In this document: in pieces, positions 26,101 through 36,875 of the stretch
Numbering within the stretch: the stretch's first letter is position 1
Layout of the letters: each line of letters begins with the position of its first letter
NCBI RefSeq assembly: GCF_050948175.1
Contig: NW_027490385.1
Span: 62,001 to 126,000 of the forward strand
Length of the DNA: 64,000 nt
Source: Xylocopa sonorina
Taxonomy: Eukaryota > Arthropoda > Insecta > Hymenoptera > Apidae
Reading direction: 5' to 3'
Notes under the pieces: generated by a model
What the model saw: only the letters and a program-made list of their open reading frames with translations
Told to the model about the DNA's origin: nothing
Database searches by the model: none
Position numbers and translations under genes: made by a program

Positions 26101-28002
26101 CGAGGAATACATAACACTTCTCCAATCATATTATATCTTACCATGAAACATAGAAATGTGATGCGATATCGCGTTTTAAGAAGCATTAGAACTCTATTGC
26201 TACGATAGGTAGACATCTGCAAACGCTATTTCCTAGCAAGGATGTGTCGCATTTACATTCATTTGAAGTGTAGACGAGGACTACATAACACTTCGCGAAT
26301 CATATTCTATCTTACCATGAAACATAGAAATGAGATGCGATATCGCGTTTTAAGAAGCATTGGAACTCTATTGCTTCGATACGTAGACATCTGCAAACGC
26401 TATTTCCTTGCAAGGAAGTGTCGCATTTACATTCATTTGAAGTGTAGACGAGGAATACATAACACTTCGCAATGTATATTGTATCTTATCATGAAACATA
26501 GATATGAGATGCAATATCTCGTTTTAAGAAGCATTTGAACTCTATTGCTACGATACCTAGACATCTGCAGACGCTATTTCCTAGCAAGGAAGTGTCGCAT
26601 TTACATTCATTTGAAGTGTAGACGAGGAATACATAACACTTCTCCAATCATATTATATCTTATCATGAAACATAGATATGAGATGCAATATCTCGTTTTA
26701 AGAAGCATTTGAACTCTATTGCTACGATACCTAGACATCTGCAGACGCTATTTCCTAGCAAGGAAGTGTCGCATTTACATTCATTTGAAGTGTAGACGAG
26801 GAATACATAACACTTCTCCAATCATATTATATCTTACCATGAAACATAGAAATGAGATGCGATATCGCGTTTTAAGAAGCATTAGAACTCTATTGCTACG
26901 ATAGGTAGACATCTGCAAACGCTATTTCCTAGCAAGGAAGTGTCGCATTTACATTCATTTGAAGTGTAGACGAGGACTACATAACACTTCGCGAATCATA
27001 TTCTATCTTACCATGAAACATAGAAATGAGATGCGATATCGCGTTTTAAGAAGCATTGGAACTCTATTGCTTCGATACGTAGACATCTGCAAACGCTATT
27101 TCCTTGCAAGGAAGTGTCGCATTTACATTCATTTGAAGTGTAGACGAGGAATACATAACACTTCGCAAATCATATTATATCTTACCGTGAAACATAGAAA
27201 TGAGATGCGATATCGCGTTTTAAGAAGTATTAGAACACTATTGCTAAGATAGGTAGACATTTGCAAACGCTATTTCCTTGCAAGGAAGTGTCGCACTTAC
27301 ATTCATTTGAAGTGTAGACGAGGAATACATAACACTTATCCAATCTTATTATATCTTACCATGAAACATAGAAATGAGATGCGATATCGCGTTTTAAGAA
27401 GCATTAGAACTCTATTGCTACGATAGGTAGACATCTGCAAACGCTATTTCCTAGCAAGGAAGTGTCGCATTTACATTCATTTGAAGTGTAGACGAGGACT
27501 ACATAACACTTCGCGAATCATATTCTATCTTACCATGAAACATAGAAATGAGATGCGATATCGCGTTTTAAGAAGCATTGGAACTCTATTGCTTCGATAC
27601 GCAGACATCTGCAAACGCTATTTCCTTGCAAGGAAGTGTCGCATTTACATTCATTTGAAGTGTAGACGAGGAATACATAACACTTCGCAAATCATATTAT
27701 ATCTTACCGTGAAACATAGAAATGAGATGCGATATCGCGTTTTAAGAAGTATTAGAACACTATTGCTAAGATAGGTAGACATTTGCAAACGCTATTTCCT
27801 TGCAAGGAAGTGTCGCACTTACATTCATTTGAAGTGTAGACGAGGAATACATAACACTTATCCAATCTTATTATATCTTACCATGAAACATAGAAATGAG
27901 ATGCGATATCGCGTTTTAAGAAGCATTAGAACTCTATTGCTACGATAGGTAGACATCTGCAAACGCTATTTCCTAGCAAGGAAGTGTCGCATTTACATTC
28001 AT
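23131..28002 (+). repeat. Super-repeat copy 2 in block D (28 monomers)
   Basis: 4,872 bp. The first 2.3 kb (23131 to about 25470) align without length change to 28003 to about 30342. They share the private gacgacgaatac variant (about 24534 and 29406), which copy 1 lacks, so copies 2 and 3 are the younger pair. Confidence 0.85.
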
Positions 28003-30344
28003 TTGAAGTGTAGACGAGGACTACATAACACTTCGCGAATCATATTCTATCTTACCATGAAACATAGAAATGAGATGCGATATCGCGTTTTAAGAAGCAT
28101 TGGAACTCTATTGCTTCGATACGTAGACATCTGCAAACGCTATTTCCTTGCAAGGAAGTGTCGCATTTACATTCATTTGAAGTGTAGACGAGGAATACAT
28201 AACACTTCGCAAATCATATTATATCTTACCATGAAACATAGGAATGAGATGCGATATCGCGTTTTAAGAATCATAAATACTCTATTGCTTCGATACGTAG
28301 ATATTTGCAAACGCTATTTCTTTGCAAGGAAGTGTCGCATTTACATTCATTTGAAGTGTAGACGAGGAATACATAACACTTCGCAAATCATATTATATCT
28401 TACCATGAAACATAGAAATGAGATGCGATATCGCGTTTTAAGAAGCATTTGAACTCTATTGCATCGATACGTAGACATCTGCAAACGCTATTTCCTTGCA
28501 AGGAAGTGTCGCATTTACATTCATTTGAAGTGTAGACGAGGAATACATAACACTTCGCAATGTATATTGTATCTTATCATGAAACATAGATATGAGATGC
28601 AATATCTCGTTTTAAGAAGCATTTGAACTCTATTGCTACGATACCTAGACATCTGCAGACGCTATTTCCTAGCAAGGAAGTGTCGCATTTACATTCATTT
28701 GAAGTGTAGACGAGGAATACATGACACTTCGCAAATCATATTATATCTTACCATGAAACATAGAAATGAGATGCAATATCTCGTTTTAAGAAGCATTTGA
28801 ACTCTATTGCTACGATACCTAGACATCTGCAGACGCTACTTCCTTGCAAGGAAGAGTCGCATTTACATTCATTTGAAGTGTAGACGAGGAATACATAACA
28901 CTTCGCAAATCATATTATATCTTACCGTGAAACATAGAAATGAGATGCGATATCGCGTTTTAAGAAGTATTAGAACACTATTGCTAAGATAGGTAGACAT
29001 TTGCAAACGCTATTTCCTTGCAAGGAAGTGTCGCATTTACATTCATTTGAAGTGTAGACGAGGAATACATAACACTTCTCCAATCATATTATATCTTACC
29101 ATGAAACATAGAAATGTGATGCGATATCGCGTTTTAAGAAGCATTAGAACTCTATTGCTACGATAGGTAGACATCTGCAAACGCTATTTCCTAGCAAGGA
29201 AGTGTCGCATTTACATTCATTTGAAGTGTAGACGAGGACTACATAACACTTCGCGAATCATATTCTATCTTACCATGAAACATAGAAATGGGATGCGATA
29301 TCGCGTTTTAAGAAGCATTGGAACTCTATTGCTTCGATACGTAGACATCTGCAAACGCTATTTCCTTGCAAGGAAGTGTCGCATTTACATTCATTTGAAG
29401 TGTAGACGACGAATACATAACACTTCGCAAATCATATTATATCTTACCGTGAAACATAGAAATGAGATGCGATATCGCGTTTTAAGAAGTATTAGAACAC
29501 TATTGCTAAGATAGGTAGACATTTGCAAACGCTATTTCCTTGCAAGGAAGTGTCGCATTTACATTCATTTGAAGTGTAGACGAGGAATACATAACACTTC
29601 TCCAATCATATTATATCTTACCATGAAACATAGAAATGAGATGCGATATCGCGTTTTAAGAAGCATTAGAACTCTATTGCTACGATAGGTAGACATCTGC
29701 AAACGCTATTTCCTAGCAAGGAAGTGTCGCATTTACATTCATTTGAAGTGTAGACGAGGACTACATAACACTTCGCGAATCATATTCTATCTTACCATGA
29801 AACATAGAAATGAGATGCGATATCGCGTTTTAAGAAGCATTGGAACTCTATTGCTTCGATACGTAGACATCTGCAAACGCTATTTCCTTGCAAGGAAGTG
29901 TCGCATTTACATTCATTTGAAGTGTAGACGAGGAATACATAACACTTCGCAAATCATATTATATCTTACCATGAAACATAGAAATGAGATGCGATATCGC
30001 GTTTTAAGAAGCATTTGAACTCTATTGCATCGATACGTAGACATCTGCAAACGCTATTTCCTTGCAAGGAAGTGTCGCATTTACATTCATTTGAAGTGTA
30101 GACGAGGAATACATAACACTTCGCAATGTATATTGTATCTTATCATGAAACATAGATATGAGATGCAATATCTCGTTTTAAGAAGCATTTGAACTCTATT
30201 GCTACGATACCTAGACATCTGCAGACGCTATTTCCTAGCAAGGAAGTGTCGCATTTACATTCATTTGAAGTGTAGACGAGGAATACATAACACTTCTCCA
30301 ATCATATTATATCTTATCATGAAACATAGATATGAGATGCAATG
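28003..30344 (+). repeat. Super-repeat copy 3 in block D (partial)
   Basis: About 2.34 kb equivalent to the start of copy 2. It breaks off near 30345, where an aatgtctcg monomer is followed by gcatcgatacg in place of the expected gctacgatacc. Confidence 0.85.
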
Positions 30345-31760
30345 TCTCGTTTTAAGAAGCATTTGAACTCTATTGCATCGATACGTAGACATCTGCAAAC
30401 GCTATTTCCTTGCAAGGAAGTGTCGCATTTACATTCATTTGAAGTGTAGACGAGGAATACATAACACTTCGCAATGTATATTGTATCTTATCATGAAACA
30501 TAGATATGAGATGCAATATCTCGTTTTAAGAAGCATTTGAACTCTATTGCTACGATACCTAGACATCTGCAGACGCTATTTCCTAGCAAGGAAGTGTCGC
30601 ATTTACATTCATTTGAAGTGTAGACGAGGAATACATGACACTTCGCAAATCATATTATATCTTACCATGAAACATAGATATGAGATGCAATAACTCGTTT
30701 TAAGAAGCATTTGAACTCTATTGCTACGATACCTAGACATCTGCAGACGCTATTTCCTAGCAAGGAAGTGTCGCATTTACATTCATTTGAAGTGTAGACG
30801 AGGAATACATGACACTTCGCAAATCATATTATATCTTACCATGAAACATAGAAATGAGATGCAATATCTCGTTTTAAGAAGCATTTGAACTCTACTGCTA
30901 CGATACCTAGACATCTGCAGACGCTATTTCCTAGCATGGAAGTGTCGCATTTACATTCATTTGAAGTGTAGACGAGGAATATATGACACTTCGCAAATCA
31001 TATTATATCTTACCATGAAACATAGAAATGGGATGCGATATCCCGTTTTAAGGAGCATTAGAACACTATTGCTACGATACCTGGACATCTGCAGACGCTA
31101 TTTCCTAGCATGGAAGTGTCGCATTTACATTCATTTGAAGTGTAGACGAGGAATATATGACACTTCGCAAATCATATTATATCTTACCATGAAACATAGA
31201 AATGGGATGCGATATCGCGTTTTAAGGAGCATTAGAACACTATTGCTACGATAGGTAGACATTTGCAAACGCTATTTCCTTGCAAGGAAGTGTCGTATTT
31301 ACATTCTTTTGATGCGTATACGAGGAATACATAACACTTCGCAAATCATATTATATCTTACCATGAAACATAGAAATGAGATGCGATATTGCGTTTTAGG
31401 AAGCATTAGAACTCTATTGCTACGATACCTAGACATCTGCAAACGCTATTTCCTTGCAAGGACGTGTCGCATTTACGTTCATTTGAATCATAGACGAGGA
31501 ATGCATAACACTTCGCAATGAGTATTATATCTTATCATGAAACATAAATATGGGATGCAATATCTCGTTTTAAGAAGCATTTGAACTCTATTGCTTCGAT
31601 ACGTAGATATTTGCAAACGCTATTTCTTTGCAAGGAAGTGTCGCATTTACATTCATTTGAAGTGTAGACGAGGAATACATAACACTTCGCAAATCATATT
31701 ATATCTTACCATGAAACATAGGAATGAGATGCGATATCGCGTTTTAAGAAGCATTAGAAC
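30345..31760 (+). repeat. Border segment of block D, left of the insertion
   Basis: Contains the extra monomer with gaactctactgc and agcatggaag, then block-B-like monomers with gaacactattgctacgatagg, cttttgatgcgtatacg and caaggacgtgtcgcatttacg. The stretch 30717-31760 is paralleled by 33295-34338 after the mobile element, with one monomer lost and one gained. The element therefore lies inside a roughly six-monomer duplication. Confidence 0.82.
31757..31760. repeat. Target-site duplication, left copy (gaac)
   Basis: Four bases of satellite immediately before the element. The uninterrupted monomer reads gcattagaactctattgc, so gaac is the duplicated target. Confidence 0.9.
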
Positions 31761-31772
31761 TGTAACGTCCGG
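31761..31772 (+). repeat. Element terminus, left inverted repeat
   Basis: TGTAACGTCCGG; pairs with the right terminus at 11 of 12 positions. Confidence 0.85.
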
Positions 31773-32025
31773 CGTACCGCCTTCCACCCCCCAACGCCTC
31801 CCACAGCACGCAGAGCCTTCTTACCTGCGAACATCTACATTAGAGCGCACGGGCAAATCACCCCTTCGCCGAGCTAAGGCAGCCGACCCGCAGTATCCGC
31901 CCCGGAGATGGACCGGCCAAACGCGCTATCGCGCGTATCCCGAGATCCACGAGGCACCAGCACAGCAACGCATCGAGTCACCCGCCCTTACTTACCCTTA
32001 CGTTTACTATTCTAATGTATATACG

Positions 32026-32032
32026 TATAAAT
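32026..32032 (+). promoter_or_regulatory. TATA-like box in the element (+ strand)
   Basis: TATAAAT following a GC-rich stretch and preceding an acacacacattg run. Position 266 of the element would suit an LTR promoter if the element reads on the + strand. It could be chance in AT-rich sequence. Confidence 0.25.
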
Positions 32033-32432
32033 ACTAAAATCCTATTTCTAAGTACACGACACACACATTGTAACACGAACAACACACACGCATATAATTC
32101 TAAGTTCAATATGTATTTTCTAGTTCATAAGTTGCGACGCGCGCCCGCGCGCATTCGACGCTTGCGGCTCACGCGTAACGCGAGCCGCTCCCACTCCGAC
32201 CGGCCACCCCACCGCGTGGCCGCCCTACTCCGACCGTCCGTCCACCGCGAGGGCCCAACGACTCGCGCGCCACGCGACCCGAGGAGGTCTCGAGCACGCG
32301 AGCAAGAGCACATTCTAGTTCCGACTTCGATTCGACTCAGACCTCTCTCTGGGACTCGACCCGAGTACCCGATACTTCTAGTTTAACTTATGGCTTAGTG
32401 GCTTTCCATCACCACTTCGAGGTGTCTTCTAA

Positions 32433-32580
32433 TTCTATTTCAAGTTCCATTTCGATTTCTAGTTAAGTTCTATTTCTACTAAGTTTAGTTTAGGGAAGTA
32501 AAGTGTATAGCATAGGTTTTTTATACAGAATATATCTTTATTGTTATTTTACATTTAAATTTCTATTTCATTTCTATTTC
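32433..32580 (+). repeat. Four copies of TTCTATTTC inside the element
   Basis: Exact nonamers at 32433-32441, 32468-32476, 32561-32569 and 32572-32580 in a pyrimidine-rich AT stretch. They could be factor-binding repeats of an LTR or simple low-complexity drift. Confidence 0.6.
32517..32525 (-). promoter_or_regulatory. TATA-like box in the element (- strand)
   Basis: Reads TATAAAAAA on the minus strand. An AATAAA hexamer lies just upstream on the same strand at 32537-32542. These competing minus-strand signals are why the orientation of the element is left open. Confidence 0.25.
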
Positions 32581-32663
32581 CACGCGATCACCTTCGGTTC
32601 TCGCGTATACACAATCACTTCCATACTTTGATTTAGTATCGTTACTTGGAACTCTACATAGTT

Positions 32664-32770
32664 AGAGCGGACCGCCGCTTAACTGTGTGGACTACAGATA
32701 CGGATTACTCGAAGTAACCGATCGTTCTTCGTTCTGCTGGACCGATGCGGATAGAGTGGACCGCCGCTTA
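32664..32770 (+). repeat. 18-bp direct repeat pair in the element
   Basis: AGAGYGGACCGCCGCTTA at 32664-32681 and 32753-32770, one mismatch, 89 bp apart. It is not satellite-related. Confidence 0.75.
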
Positions 32771-33278
32771 TCCAATTTGAATCCAGTTAGGAGAAGTTCA
32801 TCGTGGATGTGTCGCTCCGCTAATAAGAAAACGCGTCGTGCTGGTAGAAAGAACTTTCTACGTCGTTTAGTGCGCGACTACGCCGATCCAGCGTATTCAG
32901 CCTGCCACTCCGTTGTCGTTGCTGCCACCTCGGTTCAAATCCAGTCTTCCCCGGATTCGGCGAGCTCTGCGGCTCCACTTCACAGTTCCGGTCAACGCGG
33001 TTGGGTACTCGTTCCTCTGACGTTTCCGCAACGCCGACCCTACGCCGCAGCTATACCAGACGGCGATCCTCGACAGCAGCTGTACCTGGAACGTAATTAT
33101 TGAATTATCAAGGTGTGAAGACAGCGAAAGGTTTGTGGAATCTCATTATATCGCGTCCTCGGGTATTTTTACCGGTAACGTACCACAAAGGGAACCACGG
33201 TGCCCATCACAATATAGTGCTCGGCTCCGCGATTTCTGCTACGTGCCGTCGCGGGCAACTTCGGAAATTCTCCCGGTC

Positions 33279-33290
33279 CCGGACGTGACA
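33279..33290 (-). repeat. Element terminus, right inverted repeat
   Basis: CCGGACGTGACA; its reverse complement TGTCACGTCCGG differs from the left end at one base. Confidence 0.85.
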
Positions 33291-33294
33291 GAAC
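33291..33294. repeat. Target-site duplication, right copy (gaac)
   Basis: Four bases repeated directly after the element, followed by tctattgctacg, the natural continuation of the satellite. The downstream 174-bp register independently requires a 4-bp duplication. Confidence 0.9.
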
Positions 33295-35130
33295 TCTATT
33301 GCTACGATACCTAGACATCTGCAGACGCTATTTCCTAGCAAGGAAGTGTCGCATTTACATTCATTTGAAGTGTAGACGAGGAATACATGACACTTCGCAA
33401 ATCATATTATATCTTACCATGAAACATAGAAATGAGATGCAATATCTCGTTTTAAGAAGCATTTGAACTCTACTGCTACGATACCTGGACATCTGCAGAC
33501 GCTATTTCCTAGCATGGAAGTGTCGCATTTACATTCATTTGAAGTGTAGACGAGGAATATATGACACTTCGCAAATCATATTATATCTTACCATGAAACA
33601 TAGAAATGGGATGCGATATCGCGTTTTAAGGAGCATTAGAACACTATTGCTACGATAGGTAGACATTTGCAAACGCTATTTCCTTGCAAGGAAGTGTCGT
33701 ATTTACATTCTTTTGATGCGTATACGAGGAATACATAACACTTCGCAAATCATATTATATCTTACCATGAAACATAGAAATGAGATGCGATATCGCGTTT
33801 TAAGAATCATAAGTACTCTATTGTTACGATACGTAGACATCTGCAATCGCTATTTCCTTGCAAGGAAGTGTCGCATTTACTTTCCTTTGAATCGTAGACG
33901 AGGAATACATAACACTTCGCAAATCATATTATATCTTACCATGAAACATAGAAATGAGATGCGATATTGCGTTTTAGGAAGCATTAGAAATCTATTGCTA
34001 CGATACCTAGACATCTGCAAACGCTATTTCCTTGCAAGGACGTGTCGCATTTACGTTCATTTGAATCACAGACGAGGAATGCTTAACACTTCGCAATGAG
34101 TATTATATCTTATCATGAAACATAAACATGGGATGCAATATCTCGTTTTAAGAAGCATTTGACCTCTATTGCTTCGATACGTAGATATTTGCAAACGCTA
34201 TTTCTTTGCAAGGAAGTGTCGCATTTACATTCATTTGAAGTGTAGACGAGGAATACATAACACTTCGCAAATCATATTATATCTTACCATGAAGCATAGA
34301 AATGAGATGCGATATCGCGTTTTAAGAAGCATTAGAACTCTATTGCTACGATACCTAGACATCTGCAAACGCTATTTCCTTGCAAGGAAGTGTCGCATTT
34401 ACATTCATTTGAAGTGTAGACGAGTAATACATAACACTTCCCCAGTCATATTATATCTTACCATGAAACATAGAAATGAGATGCGATATCGCGTTTTAAG
34501 AAGCATTTGAACTCTATTGCATCGATACGTAGACATCTGCAAACGCTATTTCCTTGCAACGAAGTGTCGCATTTACATTCATTTGAAGTGTAGACGAGGA
34601 ATACATAACACTTCGCAATGAATATTACATCTTATCATGAAACATAGAAGTGAGATGCGATATCACGTTCTAAGAAGCATTAGAACCCCATCCCTACGAT
34701 ACGTAGACATCTGCAAACGCTATTTCCTAGCAAGAATGTGTCGCATTTACATTCATTTGAAGTGTAGACGAGGACTACATAACACTTCGCAAATCATATT
34801 CTATCTTACAATGAAACATAGAAATGAGATGCGATATCGCGTTTAAAGAAGCATTTGAACCCTATTGCTTCGATACGTGGACATTTGCAAACGCTACTTC
34901 CTAGCAAGGAAGTGTCGCATTTACATCCATTTGAATCGTAGACGAGGAATGCATAACACTTCGCAATGAATATTATATCTTATCATGAAACATAGATATG
35001 AGATGCGATATCTCGTTTTAAGAAGCATTTGAACTCTATAGCGTCGATACGTAGACATCTGCAAACGCTATTTCCTTGCAAGGAAGTATTGCATTTACAT
35101 TCATTTGAAGTGTAGACGAGGACTACATAA

Positions 35131-35455
35131 CACTTCGCAATGAATATTACATCTTATCATGAAACATAGAAATGAGATGCGATATCACGTTTTAAGAAGC
35201 ACTAGAACTCCATCCCTACGATACGTAGACATCTGCAAACGCTATTTCCTAGCAAGGAAGTGTCGCATTCACATTCATTTGAAGTGTAGACGTGGACTAC
35301 ATAACACTTCGCAATGAGTATAACATCTTATCATGAAACATAGAAATGAGATGCGATATCACGTTTTAAGAAGCACTAAAACTCCATCCCTACGATACGT
35401 AGACATCTGCAAACGCTATTTCCTAGCAAGGAAGTGTCGCATTCACATTCATTTG
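35131..35455 (+). repeat. Recent one-monomer tandem duplication
   Basis: Two adjacent monomers share gatatcacgttttaagaagc, actccatccctacg and gcattcacattc, and differ at only a few bases (agaact/aaaact, gaatattac/gagtataac). Confidence 0.75.
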
Positions 35456-36524
35456 AATCGTAGACGAGGAATACATAACACTTCGCAATGAATATTATAT
35501 CTTACCATGAAACATAGAAATGAGATGCGATATCGCGTTTTAAGAATCATAAGAACTCTATTGCTGTGATACGTAGACATCTGCAAACGCTATTTACTTG
35601 CAAGGAAGTGTCGCATTTTCATCCATTTGAATCGTAGACGAGGAATGCATAACACTTCGTAATGAATATTATATCTTATCATGAAACATAGAAATGAAAT
35701 GCGATATCGCGTTTTAAGAATCATAAGAACTCTATTGCTTCGATACGTAGACATCTGCAAACGCTATTTCCTAGCAAGGAAGTGTCGCATTTACATTCAT
35801 TTGAAGTGTAGGCGAGGAATACATAACACTTCGCAATGAGTATTACATTTTATCATGAAACATAGAAATGAGATGCGATATCTTGTTTTAAGAAGCATTT
35901 GAACACTATTGCTTCGATACGTAGACATCTGCAAACGCTATTTCCTAGCAAGGAAGTGTCGCATTTACATGCATTTGAAGTGTAGCCGAAGAATACATGA
36001 CACTTCGCAAATCATATTATATCTTACCATGAAACATAGAAATGAGATGCGATATCGCGTTTTAAGAAGCATTAGAACTCTATTGCTACGATACCTATAC
36101 ATCTGCAGACGCTATTTCCTAGCAAGGTAGTGTCGCATTTACATTCATTTGAAGTGTAGTCGTGGAATACATGACACTTCGCAAATCATATTATATCATA
36201 CCATGAAACATAGAAATGAGTTGCGATATCGCATTTTAAGAAGCATTAGAAATCTATTGCTACGATACGTAGACATCTGCAAACGCCATTTCCTAGCGAG
36301 GAAGAGTCGCATTCACATTCATTTGAAGTGTAGACGAGGAATACATAACACTTCGCATATCATATTATATCTTACCATGAAACATAGAAATGAGATGCGA
36401 TATCGCGTTCTAAGAATCACAAGAATTCTATTGCTGTGATACGTAGACATCTGCAAACGCTATTTCCTTGCAAGGAAGTGTCGCATTTACATTCATTTGA
36501 ATCGTAGACGAGGAATGCATAACA

Positions 36525-36875
36525 CTTCGCAATGAATATTATATCTTATCATGAAACATAGATATGAGATGCAATGTCTCGTTTTAAGAAGCATTTGAAC
36601 TCTATTGCTTCGATACGTAGACATCTGCAAACGCTATTTCCTAGCAAGGAAGTGTCGCATTTACATTCATTTGAAGTGTAGGCGAGGAATACATAACACT
36701 TCGCAATGAATATTATATCTTATCATGAAACATAGATATGAGATGCAATGTCTCGTTTTAAGAAGCATTTGAACTCTATTGCTTCGATACGTAGACATCT
36801 GCAAACGCTATTTCCTAGCAAGGAAGTGTCGCATTTACATTCATTTGAAGTGTAGGCGAGGAATACATAACACTT
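36525..36875 (+). repeat. Recent one-monomer tandem duplication
   Basis: Two adjacent monomers appear identical across gatgcaatgtctcg, cttcgatacg, cctagcaagg and tgtaggcgagg. They separate only where the second reads caatggatattac. Confidence 0.8.

Larger units (their letters stand above)
16031..30344 (+). repeat. Central higher-order block D (trimer-based, nested)
   Basis: The diagnostic monomer cgaggactacat...gcgaatcatattctatc begins (at its ttgaag) at 16867 (variant), 17389, 18607, 19129, 19999, 20695, 21217, 21739, 22609, 23131, 24349, 24871, 25741, 26263, 26959, 27481, 28003, 29221 and 29743. The spacings are 3, 7, 3, 5, 4, 3, 3, 5, 3, 7, 3, 5, 3, 4, 3, 3, 7 and 3 monomers. The core trimer is that monomer, then a taccgtgaaac monomer ending in aagatagg, then a cttctccaat or cttatccaat monomer. 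Longer spacings add atcgatacg and aatatctcg monomers. Confidence 0.92.
1..31760 (+). repeat. 174-bp satellite array, left arm (about 182.5 monomers)
   Basis: Head-to-tail 174-bp monomers, all in one orientation. Landmarks in order within a monomer: cgagga (register 1), aacacttcgca, ttatatctta, atgaaacata, the dyad gcgatatcgc, a variable acgtagacat box, tgcaaacgctattt, the dyad ccttgcaagg, and catttacattcatttga. The landmark cgagga occurs at 1, 175, 349 and still falls on the same register at 31321 (1 + 180 x 174), so there is no net insertion or deletion over 31.3 kb. Monomers are a few to several percent diverged and are organised into higher-order repeats. The near-nucleosomal length and purity suggest a centromeric or pericentromeric satellite; that location is inferred, not seen. 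Confidence 0.98.
31761..33290. mobile_element. 1,530-bp inserted element, probable solo LTR
   Basis: Non-satellite sequence that begins TGTAACGTCCGG and ends CCGGACGTGACA, so it has TG...CA ends with a 12-bp inverted match (one mismatch). It is flanked by gaac on both sides. Removing 1,530 + 4 bp restores the 174-bp register exactly, which fixes both boundaries. There is no reverse transcriptase, integrase or transposase reading frame, primer-binding site or polypurine tract. The first half is GC-rich; about 32400-32650 is AT-rich. This fits a solitary long terminal repeat left by LTR-LTR recombination. A non-autonomous DNA element with TGT...ACA ends and 4-bp target duplications (Ginger-like) is a less likely alternative. 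The strand of the parent element is not determined. Confidence 0.88.

Noticed and set aside
217..31521. Dozens of 60- to 150-codon frames in the left arm
   Set aside because: All are the same monomer frame cut by TGA or TAG at the diagnostic variant sites; they are satellite, not genes.
31591..32037. 148-codon frame running from satellite into the inserted element
   Set aside because: It crosses the insertion junction, so its two halves have unrelated origins. The element part is Pro/Arg-rich low-complexity translation of GC-rich DNA.
32015..33288. Frames of 123, 138 and 62 codons (+) and 62 codons (-) inside the element
   Set aside because: They show no recognisable gag, protease, reverse transcriptase, integrase or transposase motif. 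Composition follows local GC content, and overlapping frames on both strands suggest chance.
31761..33290. Hybrid reading of the insert as a host gene fragment or CpG-island promoter
   Set aside because: Inverted TG...CA ends and an exact target duplication show transposition. The GC-rich part alone does not indicate a gene.
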